Assembly (NCBI GenBank): GCA_963669155.1
Contig: OZ022596.1
Location: 9,978,353 to 10,042,352 of the forward strand
Direction: 5' to 3'
DNA length: 64,000 nucleotides
Source of the DNA: Arbacia lixula
Lineage: Eukaryota > Echinodermata > Echinoidea > Arbacioida > Arbaciidae
Part shown: positions 10,803 through 23,317 of the stretch, one piece after another
How the letters are laid out: each line of letters opens with the position of its first letter
How positions within the stretch are numbered: the stretch's first letter is position 1
Notes under the pieces: generated by a model
What the model was told of the DNA's origin: nothing
The model's input: the letters and a program-made list of their open reading frames with translations, nothing else
The model's database searches: none
Translations under genes and position numbers: made by a program

Positions 10803-13614
10803 TCGCATTCACTTAACACGTAATGCCCAGCAGGGGCTAGAATGATTTAGAAATCGATATTCAAGCTGAAGTTTTGCCATGATTCCGATACAAAATGACA
10901 AAATGGAGACCACGTGGCCGAAAGCTACTAGATTCAGCTACAACATACTAAAATTTCAGACTAAAAGATCGTAACATAGGAAAAGATATAGCTACTGAAA
11001 ATTGCCATGTCATTTCATGACTTTAAATAAATGACCCTCCCATTGACATTACACGTAGAAACGTCTGATTTTTACATTAATGCGTATAATCATATTTACA
11101 CCTTGAAGACTTTGACAAATTGAAAAAATTAAGTCAACCCTGCCATAGAGCAATGTCTTAGGCACAACATACTAAAATTTGGGAGAAAATTGACAAAGGA
11201 TTACTAAGATATGCAAAAGCGGGTAAAAAAGTTCATGACGTCATAATTGAAAATTCATTTTTTCGATTCATATGGCAATATGATGACGTCACAATGTACT
11301 TACCGGTAAAATAACACATAAAATCACATCTAAATTTTATACTCTTTCAAAATATTAGAAAAAAAATGGGGGTCACCGGCCATTCTGAAGAGCTATGGCC
11401 GATTAAAGACAGTCATGTTTTTTGCAATATTTGCACACAATAACGTATTGACGCACGCGCGGACTTTCAACTTTGACGCACCCTCACGACCTTGTTATTG
11501 CATGGAAATGGCTCAAAATTGCAGGATGTGTTGTTTGTAGTGTCAAAGACATGAAACCAGTAAAAAAATGGAATTTTGAGGCTGCGTACGCGTTACGCAC
11601 GAAAAAACGCACGAACGCGCGCACACGCGCGGAAATTTTTGAGATGCTTAAAATGACCTAAAACATATGCAAAACAATTTTGAGTTGATTTGGAGCATTT
11701 TAAAATTTTGCGCGCGCGTTTTTGCACTAACGTACGCGTACGCGCGCGTTTTTATTTATTGAAATTAATTGTGTTATTATTAAATTTATGCATATCAATT
11801 TTCATTTGCTATAAATGATTGGTTCTAGAGCTACATGAGGTAATAGGTTTTCATTAAACTGCTCGTAGATGACGTCACGATGACGTCATGACCTTGAAAA
11901 TGTTGCTGGACCATGTTCACATATATACCTATACATGGTGAACATTTCATGAAATATGGCTCATGCATTGTTGAGATATCAATGCCACAAAAATTTGGAA
12001 TAAAAATAAATAAATAAACGAGACATACTTGTGGACAAGTATAAGGTGGTCTGCATTGGCAAATTTGTGCACAAACATGGTATAGTTAATGCAGGGCGAT
12101 ACCATCGTCTTTCCATGGTGACACCATCTATTTATTAGAAATCAGAGGCAACGCTCAAGAAAACTCATCAATCCACATACAATATACTAACATTTCAGAG
12201 ACTTGACAAAATGATCACACCTTCCATTGACATAATACGTTCATGCGTCCGTTTATGACACTAATGCGAATAATGAAATTTACACCATGAAGACATCAAC
12301 AAAATGACAAAAAAATTTACTCTTGTATAGAAGAAGGTCTCGGCTACATCATAGTGAAATTTGGGATAAAATTGACCAAGGATTCCTGAGATATGCAAAA
12401 GCGGGTAAAAAAATTAATGACGTCATAATTGAAAATTCATTTTTTCGATTCATATGCCAATATGATGACGTCACCATGTATTTACCGGTAAAATGACACA
12501 TGAAATAACATCTACATTTCATATTCTTTCCAAATATTAAAAAAAAATTGGGGGTCACCGGCCATTCTAAGGAGCTTTGGCCGTTTGAAGGTAGTCATGT
12601 TTTTTGCAATATTTGCACACAAAAACGTATTGACGCACGCGCAGACTTTGAACTTTGACGCACCCGCACGACCTTGTTATTGCATGGAAATGGCTCAAAA
12701 TGACAGGATGTGTTGTATGTAGTGGCAGAAACATGAATCCAGTAAAAAAACGGAACTTTGACGTTTTGTTCGCGTTACGCACGGAAAAACGCGCGAACGC
12801 GCGCGCACGCGCGGAAATTTTTGAAATGCTAGAAATGGCCTGAAACATATGCAAAACAATTTTGAGTTGATTTGGAGCAATTAAAAATTTTGCGCGCGCG
12901 TTTTTGCACTAACGTACGCGTACGCGCGCGTTTTTATTTATTGAAATTTATTCTATTGTTATTAAATTTGTGCATGTTAATTTTCATTAGCTATAAATGA
13001 TTGGTTCTAGAGCTACATGAAATAATAGATTTTCATTAAACTGCTCGTAGATGACGTCACGATGACGTCATGACCTTGAAAATGTTGCTGGAACATGTTC
13101 ACGTACATATCCATGCATGATGAAAATTTCATGAAAAATGGCCAATGCATTGTTGAGATATCCATGCCACAAAAATTTGGAATAAAAATAAATAAATAAA
13201 GAAATAAAGAAAGAAAATTCGGACAAACACAAGAGGTGATCTGCATGGCAGACCACCTAATAAACGAGACATACTTGTGGACAAGTATCAGGTGGTCTGC
13301 ATTGGCAAATTCATGCACAGACATGGGCTGGAAAATGCACGGTGAACTATAGACCTTCATTCGTGACACCATCTATCCATAAGCAATGTGAGACTGAAGA
13401 AAGCTCATAGGGCACCTATTTTACTAATATTTCAGAGAATTTCCTAAATGGTAACATGTTTATGCTAACGTGATTAATAGTCATGTAAGAGAATGGGGCG
13501 AGAGAAAAAAGAATTGGAAAGAAAATCTCAAAGAGAATGACAAAGTGAGGGATAGAACAGAAGAAGATGGCAAAATAAACATTGCAAAAGGAATGCAAAA
13601 GTTGACCCTACCCA

Positions 13615-13680
13615 CGCCAGGAATCGAACCGGGGGCCTCGAGATCTTAAAACGGCGCCTTACCTATTGAGCCACAAATCT
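13615..13680 (-). repeat. tRNA-like (SINE head) copy 3
   Basis: Minus strand: A box TGGCTCAATAGG and B box GGTTCGATTCC, with a TTTTAAGA loop resembling the anticodon loop of a Leu-type tRNA. A degenerate D-stem and missing long variable arm argue against a functional tRNA. It sits in unit U3. Confidence 0.65.
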
Positions 13681-15320
13681 TCCCATTCACTTAACACGTA
13701 ATGCCCAGCAGGGGCTAGAATGATTAAGAAATCGATATTCAAGCTGAAATTTCACCATGATCCCGACATCTGATTAAAAAATGGAGGCAAAGTTTCGGAA
13801 AGCTCGTAGACTCAGCTACAACATACTGAAATTTCAGAGTGAAAGCTTGACATATTAGTGAGATACATCTCCTAGAAGCTCGTCATGTCATTTCATAAAT
13901 ACCACTTCCATTGACATAACACGGAAGTGCGATTTTGACATTCATGCGTATAATGAAATTTACACCGTGAAGACGTCATCAAAATGAAAAATGAAGGCAA
14001 CTCCTACCATGGAGCGAGGTCTCAGCTACAACATACTGAAATTTGGGAGAAAATTGACCATGGATTACTGAGATACACAAAAGCGGGTAAAAAAGTTCAT
14101 GACGTCATACATGAAAAATCATTTTTTCGATTCATATGGCAATATAATGACATCAACATAAATTTAAAAGGTAAATCGAACATTAAATCACATCAACATT
14201 TCCCACTCTTTTAGAATATTGAGAAAAAATTGGGGGTCACCAGCCATTCTGAAGAGCTATGGCCGATTGAAGGTAGTCATGTTTTTTTACTATATTTGCA
14301 CACAAAAACGTATTGATGCACGCGCAGACTTTGAACTTTGACGCACCCGCACGACCTTGTTATTGCATGGAAATGGCTCAAAATGACAGGATGTGTTGTA
14401 TGTAGTGTCAGTAACATGAATCCAGTAAAAAAAACGGAATTTTGACGTTTTGTTCGCGTTACGCACGGAAAAACGCGCGAACGCGCGCGCACGCGCGGAA
14501 ATTTTTGAAATGCTAGAAATGGCCTGAAACATATGCAAAACAATTTTGAGTTGATTTGGAGCATTTTAAAATTTTGCGCGCGCGTTTTTGCACTAACGTA
14601 CGCGTACGCGCGCGTTTTTTTCAATGAAATTAATTAGCTACTCATTAATTATATGCATGCCAAATTTCATTACACAGAAATGACCAGTTCTACAGCTACA
14701 TGAGATAATAGATTTTCATTTAATTGCTCGTAGATGACGTCACGATGACGTCATGACCTTGAAAATGTTGCTGGAACATGTTCACGTATATAGCAATGCA
14801 TGATTAAGATTTCATGAAAAATTGCCCATGCAATGTTGAGATATCAATGCCACAAAAATTAGGAATAAAAATAAATAAATAAATAAATAATAAAGAAAGA
14901 AAATTCGGACGAAAACAAAAGGTGATCTGCATGGCAGACCACCTAATAATAACGAGACATACTTGTGGACAAGTATAAGGTGGTCTGCATTGGCAAATTC
15001 ATGCACTGACATGGGCTAGAAAATGCACGGTGATATGGACCTTCAATCGTGACACCATCTATTCATAAGCAATCATGCAGAGACTCCGCTCAAGAAAGTT
15101 CAGAGCGCACCTACAATGTCTACTAACGTACATTTCAGAGACATGCCAAAATGGTTACATGTATATTGTGCTAACATGTAATTAATAGCCACGTAAGATA
15201 AAGGGGCGAGAGAAAACGAATGGGAAAGAAAATCTCAAAGAGAATGACAAAATGAGGGATAGAACAGAAGAAGATGGCAAAAAAAGCATTGTAAAATGAA
15301 TGCAAAAGTTTACCCTACCC

Positions 15321-15389
15321 ACTCCAGGAATCGAACCGGGGGCCTCGAGATCTTAAAACGCGGCGCCTTACCAATTGAGCCACACATCT
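15321..15389 (-). repeat. tRNA-like (SINE head) copy 4
   Basis: The best-preserved copy. Minus strand A box TGGCTCAATTGG (15371-15382) and B box GGTTCGATTCC (15327-15337), with the TTTTAAGA loop between. It is followed by a pyrimidine-rich body shared with the other units. It is tRNA-derived, as in SINEs, with possible internal Pol III promoter activity. Confidence 0.7.
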
Positions 15390-16650
15390 TCCCATTCACT
15401 TAACACGTAATGCCCAGCAGATTAAGAAATTGATATTCAAGATGAAATTTCGCCATGATCGCTACATCTGATTAAAAAATAAAGACACGTCCCCGAAAGC
15501 TAGTAGACTCAGCTACAACATACTTAAATTTCAGAGTAACAGAATTGAACATAAGCGAGATACAGCTCCTAGAAGATCGTGATGTCATTTAATAAATACC
15601 CCTTCCATTGACATAACACTTACATACAATCGATTTTGACATAAATGTCTATAATCAAATTTATACCATGAAGATGGAATCCTATTGAAATATTAGGGCT
15701 AATTTCTCATAGAGCAATGTCTCAGCTATCACATACTGAAATTTGGAACAAAATTGACCAAAGATTACTGAGATACGCAAGAACGGGTAAAAAAGTTTAT
15801 GAAGTCATACATGAAAATTGATTTTTTCGATTCATATGGCAATATGATGACGTTACAATGTATTTAACGATCAAATGATACATGAAATAGCATCTACAGT
15901 CCCCACTCTTTCAAAATATGAAAAAAAAATGGGGGTCACCAGCCATTCTGAGGAGCTATGGCCGATTGAAGGTGGTCATGTTTTTTGCAATATTTGCACA
16001 CAAAAACGTATTGACGCACGCGCGGACTTTGAACTTTGACGCACCAGCACGACCTTATTATTGCATGGAAATGGCTCAAAATTTCAGGATGTGTTGTTTG
16101 CAGTGTCAGAAACATGAATCCAGTGAAAAAATGGTTTTCCGACGTTGTGTTTGCTAAACGCACGGAAAAACGCGCGCGCGCGCGCGTACGCGCGGAAATT
16201 TGAAAAATGCTAGAAATGGCCTCAAACATATGCAAAACAATTTCTAGTTGATTTGGAGCATTTTTTTATTTTACGCGCGCGTTAATGCACTAACGTACGC
16301 GTACGCGCGCGTTTTTTTTCATTGAAATTAATTGTCTTGTCATTAATTATATACATGCCAAATTTCATTACACAGAGATGAACGGTTTTAGAGCTACATG
16401 AAATAATAGATTTTCATTAAATTGCTCGTGCATGACGTCACGATTATGTAATGACCTTGAAAATGTTGCTGGAACATGTTCACATATATACCTATACATG
16501 ATGAACATTTGATGAAACATGGTCAATGCATTGTTGAGATATCCATGTCACAAAAAATAGGAATAAAAATAAATAATAATAATAAAGAAAGAAAATTCGG
16601 ACAAAAACAAGAGGTGATCTGCCATGGCATGGCAGACCACCTAATAACAT

Positions 16651-17449
16651 GACAAAATATGCCAGATTTATTCTTACATTTCACACACCCATATGACGAA
16701 AGAAAGAAAAACAAGCCCAAGGAAACACAAAATTGAATATATACATTGTTAATGTATTATGGAAACGTTGTACATTGTATCGCTTATATCAACGGATTTG
16801 TGTTGAAGTGGTACGTCAACCAAAGCATATCACCTTACAATGAGACCATAAGGAATATACATCATTAATGTATCATGGAGAACTAACATGTATCGGTTAT
16901 ATAAACGGAATCGTGTCGGAGTGATACATCAACCAAATCATATCACAAGAGCGTCCAGGGCGGAATTCATATTGGGCATCATGAAGGATATTGTTGCGCT
17001 CATATTGGTTCATCACTTGACTAAAGATGATGTGCTCCACAAGCTTGCTGCAGATGGCCGTAATTCATGCAGGACGATAGTTGGAGGAAATGCAACGGTC
17101 AAGTGATACGTACTTATACAGCGCCACCATGCGGCGAGCGTCGAAGCTAGCTATACGCTCAAAGGGAACCTCCAGGCATTACAAAACCAATGCTTCGCTG
17201 TTTTGGTACTAGAATTGAATATCAATCATCTTGTTGAGAGGTGTCATATGTTTCTATAATTAGAGAAAAAATCATAAATCAATACATCGCACAGAACATC
17301 TGCTATCTCGATGTTCCGCGCGTCTATTTGTTTTGTACGTCTGCTAGATCAATACGTGTACGTTAAAGCAAGTATGCTTAAGTACATGGATATCCATCCC
17401 TTTGAACAAGGCTTTATTCCGCCACTTGATATTTAATATTCATGACTAG
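16651..17449. other. Non-coding; direct duplication of ~100 bp
   Basis: The segments ~16732-16836 and ~16852-16952 are imperfect copies; both start GGAATATA or GAATATATACAT and both end CAACCAAA..CATATCAC. The remainder shows no gene. A 72-codon frame at 16888-17106 begins inside the duplication and matches nothing known. Confidence 0.55.
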
Positions 17450-17985
17450 CAGTTGCTCTCAACAATATGATGCATACGCGATTGTGTCACGTTCACCTGG
17501 ATTTTATGATAGGTCATACACATTCCTATACATGCATACATTTCAGCTTTCCCTGCTGAACTGAGTGCTTATTGGGTACTTTTGATACTTTTTGAGATGA
17601 AAATACTAGCTTGGGTGCAGCTGGGCACGTTTGTCATGTTACTTGTCCGGAAAAAAAATATTGGAAAGTAACGTTTCATGCATTTTTAATGGAATATGAT
17701 GCGGAACGTTGTGAAATTGAGACTTTTGTACTGCTACTTGATATCCCGTTTAGAGCCTTTTTGCCATATTGTAACAATATTCCTCGATTTAATTTTTATA
17801 GATGAATCGTAGGTATTACATGTCACAACTGCACAAGTATATGCGGTAAGGATATTTCCCCAAATTCTGCGCATCCGATTTTGTTTATCCGTCAAATCCA
17901 GGCAAAAATCATCCAGATAATCAGCGGTTTTGAACATGGGAGGTCAAAGGGAAAATCTTTGTAAAGCGTTCTTCTGTGACTAGAT
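17450..17985. repeat. Dispersed duplicated segment, copy 1
   Basis: This ~0.5 kb segment is homologous, in the same orientation and with gaps, to 35690-36016. Shared blocks include CAACAATATGATGCATACGC, GTCACGTTCACCTGGATTTT and, further on, GCGCATCCGA and GAAAATCTTT. No coding potential is seen. Confidence 0.65.
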
Positions 17986-18004
17986 GTTTTTTACTATTTT
18001 CTCC

Positions 18005-18640
18005 CAGATCAATTACAAGATACAAGATACAAGATATTTTATTCAGTCCAAAATCATGGAAATTTGCTTTCCACCAGCACAATAGCACAACAATATATAG
18101 CGATACTTGAGACACATATAAATGATAAACAATAAACAATGAACAATGAGTTAGAAAAACATATCTAAACATGGTTGTAATTTGTATGTGTATATGTAAA
18201 TTATGTACTGTATATGACATAATAATTATAGACTGAAATATCATTAACTTCGGAAATTGGGTTCATATTTTTGATTTCCTTCTCGTTCTATTCCTGGTGT
18301 AATAAGATATATTATATTTACTTTGTTTATTCGCCAATTCTGATATATTGTCATATAAGAATGAAACAAATCAAAACAATTGAATTCAGTGCAAAATGAT
18401 GGAGATTTGCTTTTGACCAGCTCAAATTTCGGGCACATATAAAAGAACAAAGAGTTGTGAAAAACATATGTAAACATGACTGGAATTCACCTATGTGGTT
18501 AAAGGTGACATAAGTTAGCTGCATTGTTATTTACTTTGTATATTCGTAAATTCTAGTACATTGTCATATGAGATACAGATACAGATTAAGGTATTTAATT
18601 CAATGCAAAATGATTTGCTTTTCACCAACCCCAAAACATT
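18005..18640 (-). repeat. Three copies of a retroelement 3'-end-like repeat
   Basis: Segments at ~18017-18175, ~18340-18480 and ~18557-18640 share CAATGCAAAATGAT/TCCAAAATCATGG followed by ATTTGCTTTTCACCA. They lie just downstream (minus strand) of the reverse transcriptase at 18827-20072. They may be repeated 3' tails of that LINE family. Confidence 0.5.
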
Positions 18641-18647
18641 ACGATTC

Positions 18648-18678
<31 letters not shown>

Positions 18679-18780
18679 TATACATATATATTCACATATT
18701 TCAAAATTTCAAAAATGTCATGAATTTCAAAATTTCAACAATTTCATCAATTTCAAAATTTCAACAATTTTACATTGTCA
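18641..18780. repeat. (TA)n microsatellite and AAATTTCAA minisatellite
   Basis: TA dinucleotides at ~18648-18690 are followed by repeated TTTCAAAATTTCAACAATTT blocks to ~18770. Confidence 0.7.
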
Positions 18781-18826
18781 TATAAGATAGATACAGAATA
18801 CATTATTACAATATCACATTATTATA

Positions 18827-20072
18827 CTATCGTTTGACAATTTGGTTGAACGTATGAATGGAGTTGGGAACAAAGGATTGACGGAAGCGTGTTCGATTTG
18901 TACGTGGGGCTCGCAGCCTGATACCAGAACGATTGAATGTGTAGTATTGATTGAGTGGGTGACTCTGATCTCTCATTATGTTATCCGTTTTTGATAATAG
19001 TCTCTGTTCGAACAAGTTAGTGACAGAGAGCAGATCGTTTCCTATTATGCGCTGTGCCGCCCGTCTCACTCGGTCTAAGCGATTCCGATTTTGTTGCGTC
19101 GCGTTGCCATAGTAGCACACTAAGTTATACGATAGTATGCTCTGGATTAGGGCCTGGTAGAACAAAGTCAGGATTGTCTTGTCTACATGAAGATTTTTCA
19201 TCATCCTCAGAAAGTACAATCTCTGATTCCCCTTTTTGCTTAGGCCATGTGTATTTTCTTTCCAGTCAAGAGTGTTGCTAATTGTACTACCCAGGTACTT
19301 GAACTCGTTCACTCGTTCAACCTCCTTGTCGTGCAAAATAAGCGGTTCGTGTTGTACAGATTTCTTTCGAAAATCGAAGACTACTTCTTTTGTTTTCGAT
19401 GCATTTAAATGAAGGTAATGTGCATCGCACCACTCCGTGAAGGCCGTAACAGTTGACACATATTCATGTATTTTTCCCTCTGTGAGAAAACCAGTTACTA
19501 CCATGTCATCCGCATATTTAATGATAGTACACGTTTCACTGTCACTTACAACTTCGCTAGTATACAGGGAGAATAAAGCGGGAGATAGTACACACCCCTG
19601 AGGAGCTCCTATGCTAATTACTTTGGTTTCAGATTTAAAGTCGCCAAATCTTACTGTTTGTGGTCTTTCTAACAGGAAGTTATGAATCCATAGCACAGCT
19701 AGAGGGTGAACATCCATTTCTATGAGTTTATTGGCAAGTAGGTGTGGCGTAATGGTATTAAATGCACTAGAAAAATCGACAAAGAGTGCTCTGACGAAGT
19801 TCCCACTGACATCCAAGTGTTGAAACACCCCGTGAAGAAAACATAACACTGCGTCATCTACCCCTCTGTTCTTACGGTATGCAAACTGTAGTGGATCAAG
19901 ATGGTTACCGATCTGACTCATGAGTCTTTTCAACACTAATCTTTCTAGGCATTTCATAGCACTGCATGTCAACGAAACTGGTCTAAAATCTTTATACTCC
20001 GTGCACCTGTTACTTTTTGGTACAGGTATTATTGTCGATGTCTTCCACAAAGTTGGGAATTGAATGAGTCAT
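18827..20072 (-). CDS. CR1/L2-like LINE reverse transcriptase, 5'-truncated, frame intact
   Basis: An uninterrupted minus-strand frame runs from a TGA near 20072 to TAG at 18827-18829. The 407 codons from 20050 start at a TTG, so the start is not real. Reverse transcriptase motifs in order: FRPVSLTCSAMKCLERLV, LQFAYRKNRGVDDAVL, ALFVDFSSAFNTI (motif A), GAPQGCVLSPALF (motif B), IIKYADDMVV (catalytic YADD), LHLNASKTKEV and FKYLGSTIS. A thumb region follows to the C-terminus. The family usually has an upstream AP endonuclease, which is missing, so this is a 5'-truncated insertion. Absence of stops or frameshifts across ~1.2 kb suggests recent insertion. The assignment to the CR1/L2 group rests on motif wording and is inferred. 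Confidence 0.85.
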
Positions 20073-20239
20073 TCATTGACATTTTGGTTTAAACATAAAT
20101 TGCAATAGTAATACAAAAAAAGTAAAAAAAAAAGTACATTTCTATAATTATTTTACAAAACATTATCATACAATCAAAAATCTTGAAAGAAAAGTTTTGT
20201 CCATTTATTCTCCCCTCCCCGTTAAACATACTTCCAACA

Positions 20240-20340
20240 CCTTCACCACACACCCAAATTCACACAGATGTACGCACCGTCACACACACACATACACACA
20301 GCACACAAAACACGCACCCTCCTCCCACACACACACAATG
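20240..20340. repeat. CA-rich microsatellite
   Basis: Degenerate ACACAC repeats create two short spurious frames. No gene is present. Confidence 0.7.
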
Positions 20341-20399
20341 GAAATTGAAGATGGGAGAGAAGACATTACACATTTGCTTTTGTTTATGATTGTGTTTTG

Positions 20400-21142
20400 A
20401 TATACTCATTGTTACATACATGTATGTTATGGTTGTGTGTTGAATTGTAAAAGCAGGTTCTTTTAGAGAGCAGTATTTTAAACCATTGAAGGAGCAACAC
20501 TGTAAACAAATACGTACGTAATTTAATTAACTATCAATACAATTTTTCATGAAGATATTTTTCTATATAGCTCAACTGAAACCTGATACATGCGCAAAGT
20601 TGAATAACCAGGAGCCTTGACGTAATATGACACAGAAATGTCAGTTATGTTTCTCTTTATCATGTATTCAATCTCATTTTGTCCTTTTGGCGAAAACAAG
20701 TATGCAAAAAGGTTTGACCATATGTCGAAATGACGTGCTCGAATTGGAAGTCATATCCATAGGTCTATATAAGTATCATCAAACGTTTATCTTTAGCATT
20801 CTGATTTTTCTGAGTGTAGAAGATTGACAATTAAAAACAAGATGAAGGTTAAATAGAAGCAGGGTGTTATTTATCGATGTGACTGCAGTCGGAGCACAAT
20901 CAATTTGATTTTGTACACAATTATTGCGATCGCCGAATGCAATCAATTTGAATCCGATGCAGTCAGCTGCATGCGTGTCTGTACAATAATTGAAATCAAG
21001 CGCAAGCAACTTCGATGTACTGAATGTGTTTGTACGCAGTTATAACAATTACTGAATGCAATCATTAGCAGCCCGCTGAAAAGTGGGATCTCAGGTTCCA
21101 CTGTAGTTTTACGATTTTGATGTATTAAAAAAAAACACGTAT
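20400..21142. other. No gene; degenerate repeats at ~20890-21060
   Basis: Three loose repeats combine TGTACACAATTATTG-like and GAATGCAATCA-like blocks. No coding signal is seen. Confidence 0.4.
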
Positions 21143-21946
21143 TTTTAAAGGTGATATTCATAGGAAATGAAATCAAATAAATATAGTTTATTTTATAATT
21201 TATGCAGCTAACTTGCCATGAAAGTGTTCAGTTTTGTGTTTTATGAAAATCAAACTTCACTAAATTGACTCCCTCCTGACCTGCGAAATCGCCTGAAGGG
21301 AGAGAGGTTTTGTGCGTACGTCACAGCCGGGATATGCTTCACGCAGCTATAGAGACTAACTGCAATCTACACACAAATGTTCATAGAGTGGATGTCAGTG
21401 TCAGGCGAAGTCTCCGACTGATATGCCATGCAAAGTGAAACTACATGGTGGTAAAAAAAATCGCCTCATAGTATGCAGGCTTGCTGACAAAGCCGGGGAC
21501 ATGCACAGCCATAGTTTTACCCTTTTCCTCCATTTTTCAACCTTTTTGTTGCACGAATATTATATTTCTTAGAATATCAAGATAAATATATTAATAACAA
21601 GTAACTTACACACGATGTTGCATTATAATTTATTCTATAGTCAGGAAAAATAGATAGGTTGAAGCTGTGTTTTCAGCCTTAAATTGTAATACATGCATTC
21701 TACTCGATACCCGGAAGTGGCACACTAGCCACGCTTCCCCTTTCTTACGTCATAACTAAAGGCCGTTTCGGATGACGTAGGGCAAATTTGTTCCAGCAAA
21801 TAGGGTGATTGTTTTCACCCTAATTTCGCTTTTTGGAAGTGATATATTATTTGAAAGTCATCCAAGCTCATTGTATGGCTTATAAGCTTTCTGTAGATAT
21901 GAATATCTTCATATTTTTGGATTTTCTATGAATATCACCTTTAAAA
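21143..21946. mobile_element. Non-autonomous DNA transposon, ~0.8 kb, with ~26-bp TIRs
   Basis: The left end TTTTAAAGGTGATATTCATA (21143-21168 region) is matched by the inverted right end ATGAATATCACCTTTAAAAT (21921-21946 region). The interior has no transposase-like frame. Confidence 0.7.
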
Positions 21947-22347
21947 TGATTCATGACATGTGATGCAGCATTCTCTGTTAATGTAAAAGCTTAGAGTAAT
22001 GGGAAAGAGACTTTAAGGACATGCTTTAATAATGAGAAATGTAAAAATGAGCAGTGTAGCTAATGTCACTCTGAAAATGACTTGCACACACTTTGTGAGA
22101 TGATGTTGTACAGTACATACACACGTTTCATACCGAGTCCGTGTGCAGCTAAAATAGTGATTACACTGTCATAACCATACCGCAAAGGTAATTTGGCCAA
22201 TATTAATCAGAAACGATAATAGGACCTACATGTACCATTCATGCATGTACAGTATGTGTATCACATCTTCATCTATCCGATGTTGGTGCTCAAAGTGGAA
22301 TAAAAAATGTCCGAAATCTCGTGTATTTCCAGGTGCATGTCCATATT

Positions 22348-22690
22348 TATATCCCTCATTAATATATTCCAGTTCGTTGATTGGTTCGATACAATTTTCA
22401 TTGATTCATCCCAGGTAAATGCGCGACACGCAAAATCTACGCGATACATATCTTTCCAGCTGCTTTTTGGCGCTTTAGCGGAAAATTATTGGGCGCGCTG
22501 CCGGAACTCCCGCGGTGTTGCGGCCGAGGTGCAACTTGAATTTCCGTTGGTTTGCTCAAGCCGCAGGAAATAACAAAACATCTGAATCGGGCTCCTGCGT
22601 TCGGAGCTTAGAGCATGGGCACTTTATTACAAGGTCCATGGTAAGGATTAAATTATTGAACGAAGAATATATTAATGAAGGATATAAAAC
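22348..22690. mobile_element. Small TIR element, ~340 bp
   Basis: The left end TTATATCCCTCATTAATATA and the right end TATATTAATGAAGGATATAA are inverted copies. The interior (GCGCGACACGCAAAATCTAC...) recurs inverted at ~39975-40132, and a TIR copy lies at ~40330-40345. A second, diverged copy therefore sits in intron 2 of GPCR B. Confidence 0.6.
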
Positions 22691-22870
22691 AAATATTTCA
22701 TGATCTTTATTCGGCAACTTTGCCGAATCTATTGGTCCCCTCGGTGAAGTGGAGGGCGTGCGGTACCATTTTCCCTCGACCTGCGGTCTCGGGAAAATAG
22801 TACCGCACGCCCTCCACTTAACCTCGGTGCAAATAGATTCCACAAGATCCCTCATGGTCATGAAATATTT
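22691..22870. repeat. Foldback element, 180 bp
   Basis: The outer arms AAATATTTCATGATC / GGTCATGAAATATTT and an inner stem (GTGGAGGGCGTGCGGTACCA with its inverse around 22797) form a long hairpin centred near 22783. It directly abuts the element at 22348-22690. Confidence 0.75.
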
Positions 22871-23317
22871 GTACAATAGTATATGGAACTGATGTATAGA
22901 TTGATAAGTAACCACATTGTGAAATGGACTAGATGCATTCGATGTCAATATTGGGTTCTTCAAACGTGCTTGCTTTGTTACTCCAATGGAGTATAGTGTA
23001 AATCAGTGAAAATGAAATTTCCAATTGGACAATACATTGCAATATCAATATCAATATCAATGCATCATTTTTGCTATATTTGCGTGGAAATTTTGTGTGT
23101 TTCCATGTACTTGTGCATGTAAGTGATCCATGTAAAGATTTATTGGATATGTATCGTAACACCTGTTTCGTATATTCACATGGAGGTCAGGGGTTGCAAT
23201 GTTCAGTTATTCATACGTTCTTGATTTGTTACCGCCACACAATTACACGGAGGTGGTAATTGCACATTTACGCTTTCTCTGTCAGATAATTTATGGGAGA
23301 AAGGTCACAGAGTGTGA

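Larger units (their letters stand above)
10237..16650. repeat. Tandem array of ~1.7 kb units rich in CRE palindromes
   Basis: Partial unit U0 10237-10493, then U1 ~10494-12060, U2 ~12061-13305, U3 ~13306-14995 and U4 ~14996-16650. The CG-rich landmark recurs at 11703, 12887, 14570 and 16270, giving spacings of 1184, 1683 and 1700. U2 is ~0.5 kb shorter because it lacks the tRNA-like segment. Ordered landmarks in full units: tRNA-like block (minus strand), AGCTACAACATACT, AAAGCGGGTAAAAAAGTTCA with TGACGTCA, a CG-alternating block, a double TGACGTCA, and a hairpin at the unit border. I count 12 perfect TGACGTCA 8-mers in the array. No long frame is shared by all units. It may be a satellite derived from a non-autonomous transposon. 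Confidence 0.85.

Noticed and set aside
11473-12843. Similar 62-codon frames in array units U1 and U2
   Set aside because: They begin at TTG, are broken in U3, and their likeness follows from the repeat itself.
10366-15389. tRNA-like blocks as functional tRNA genes
   Set aside because: D-stem does not pair, no proper acceptor stem, and they repeat with the array.
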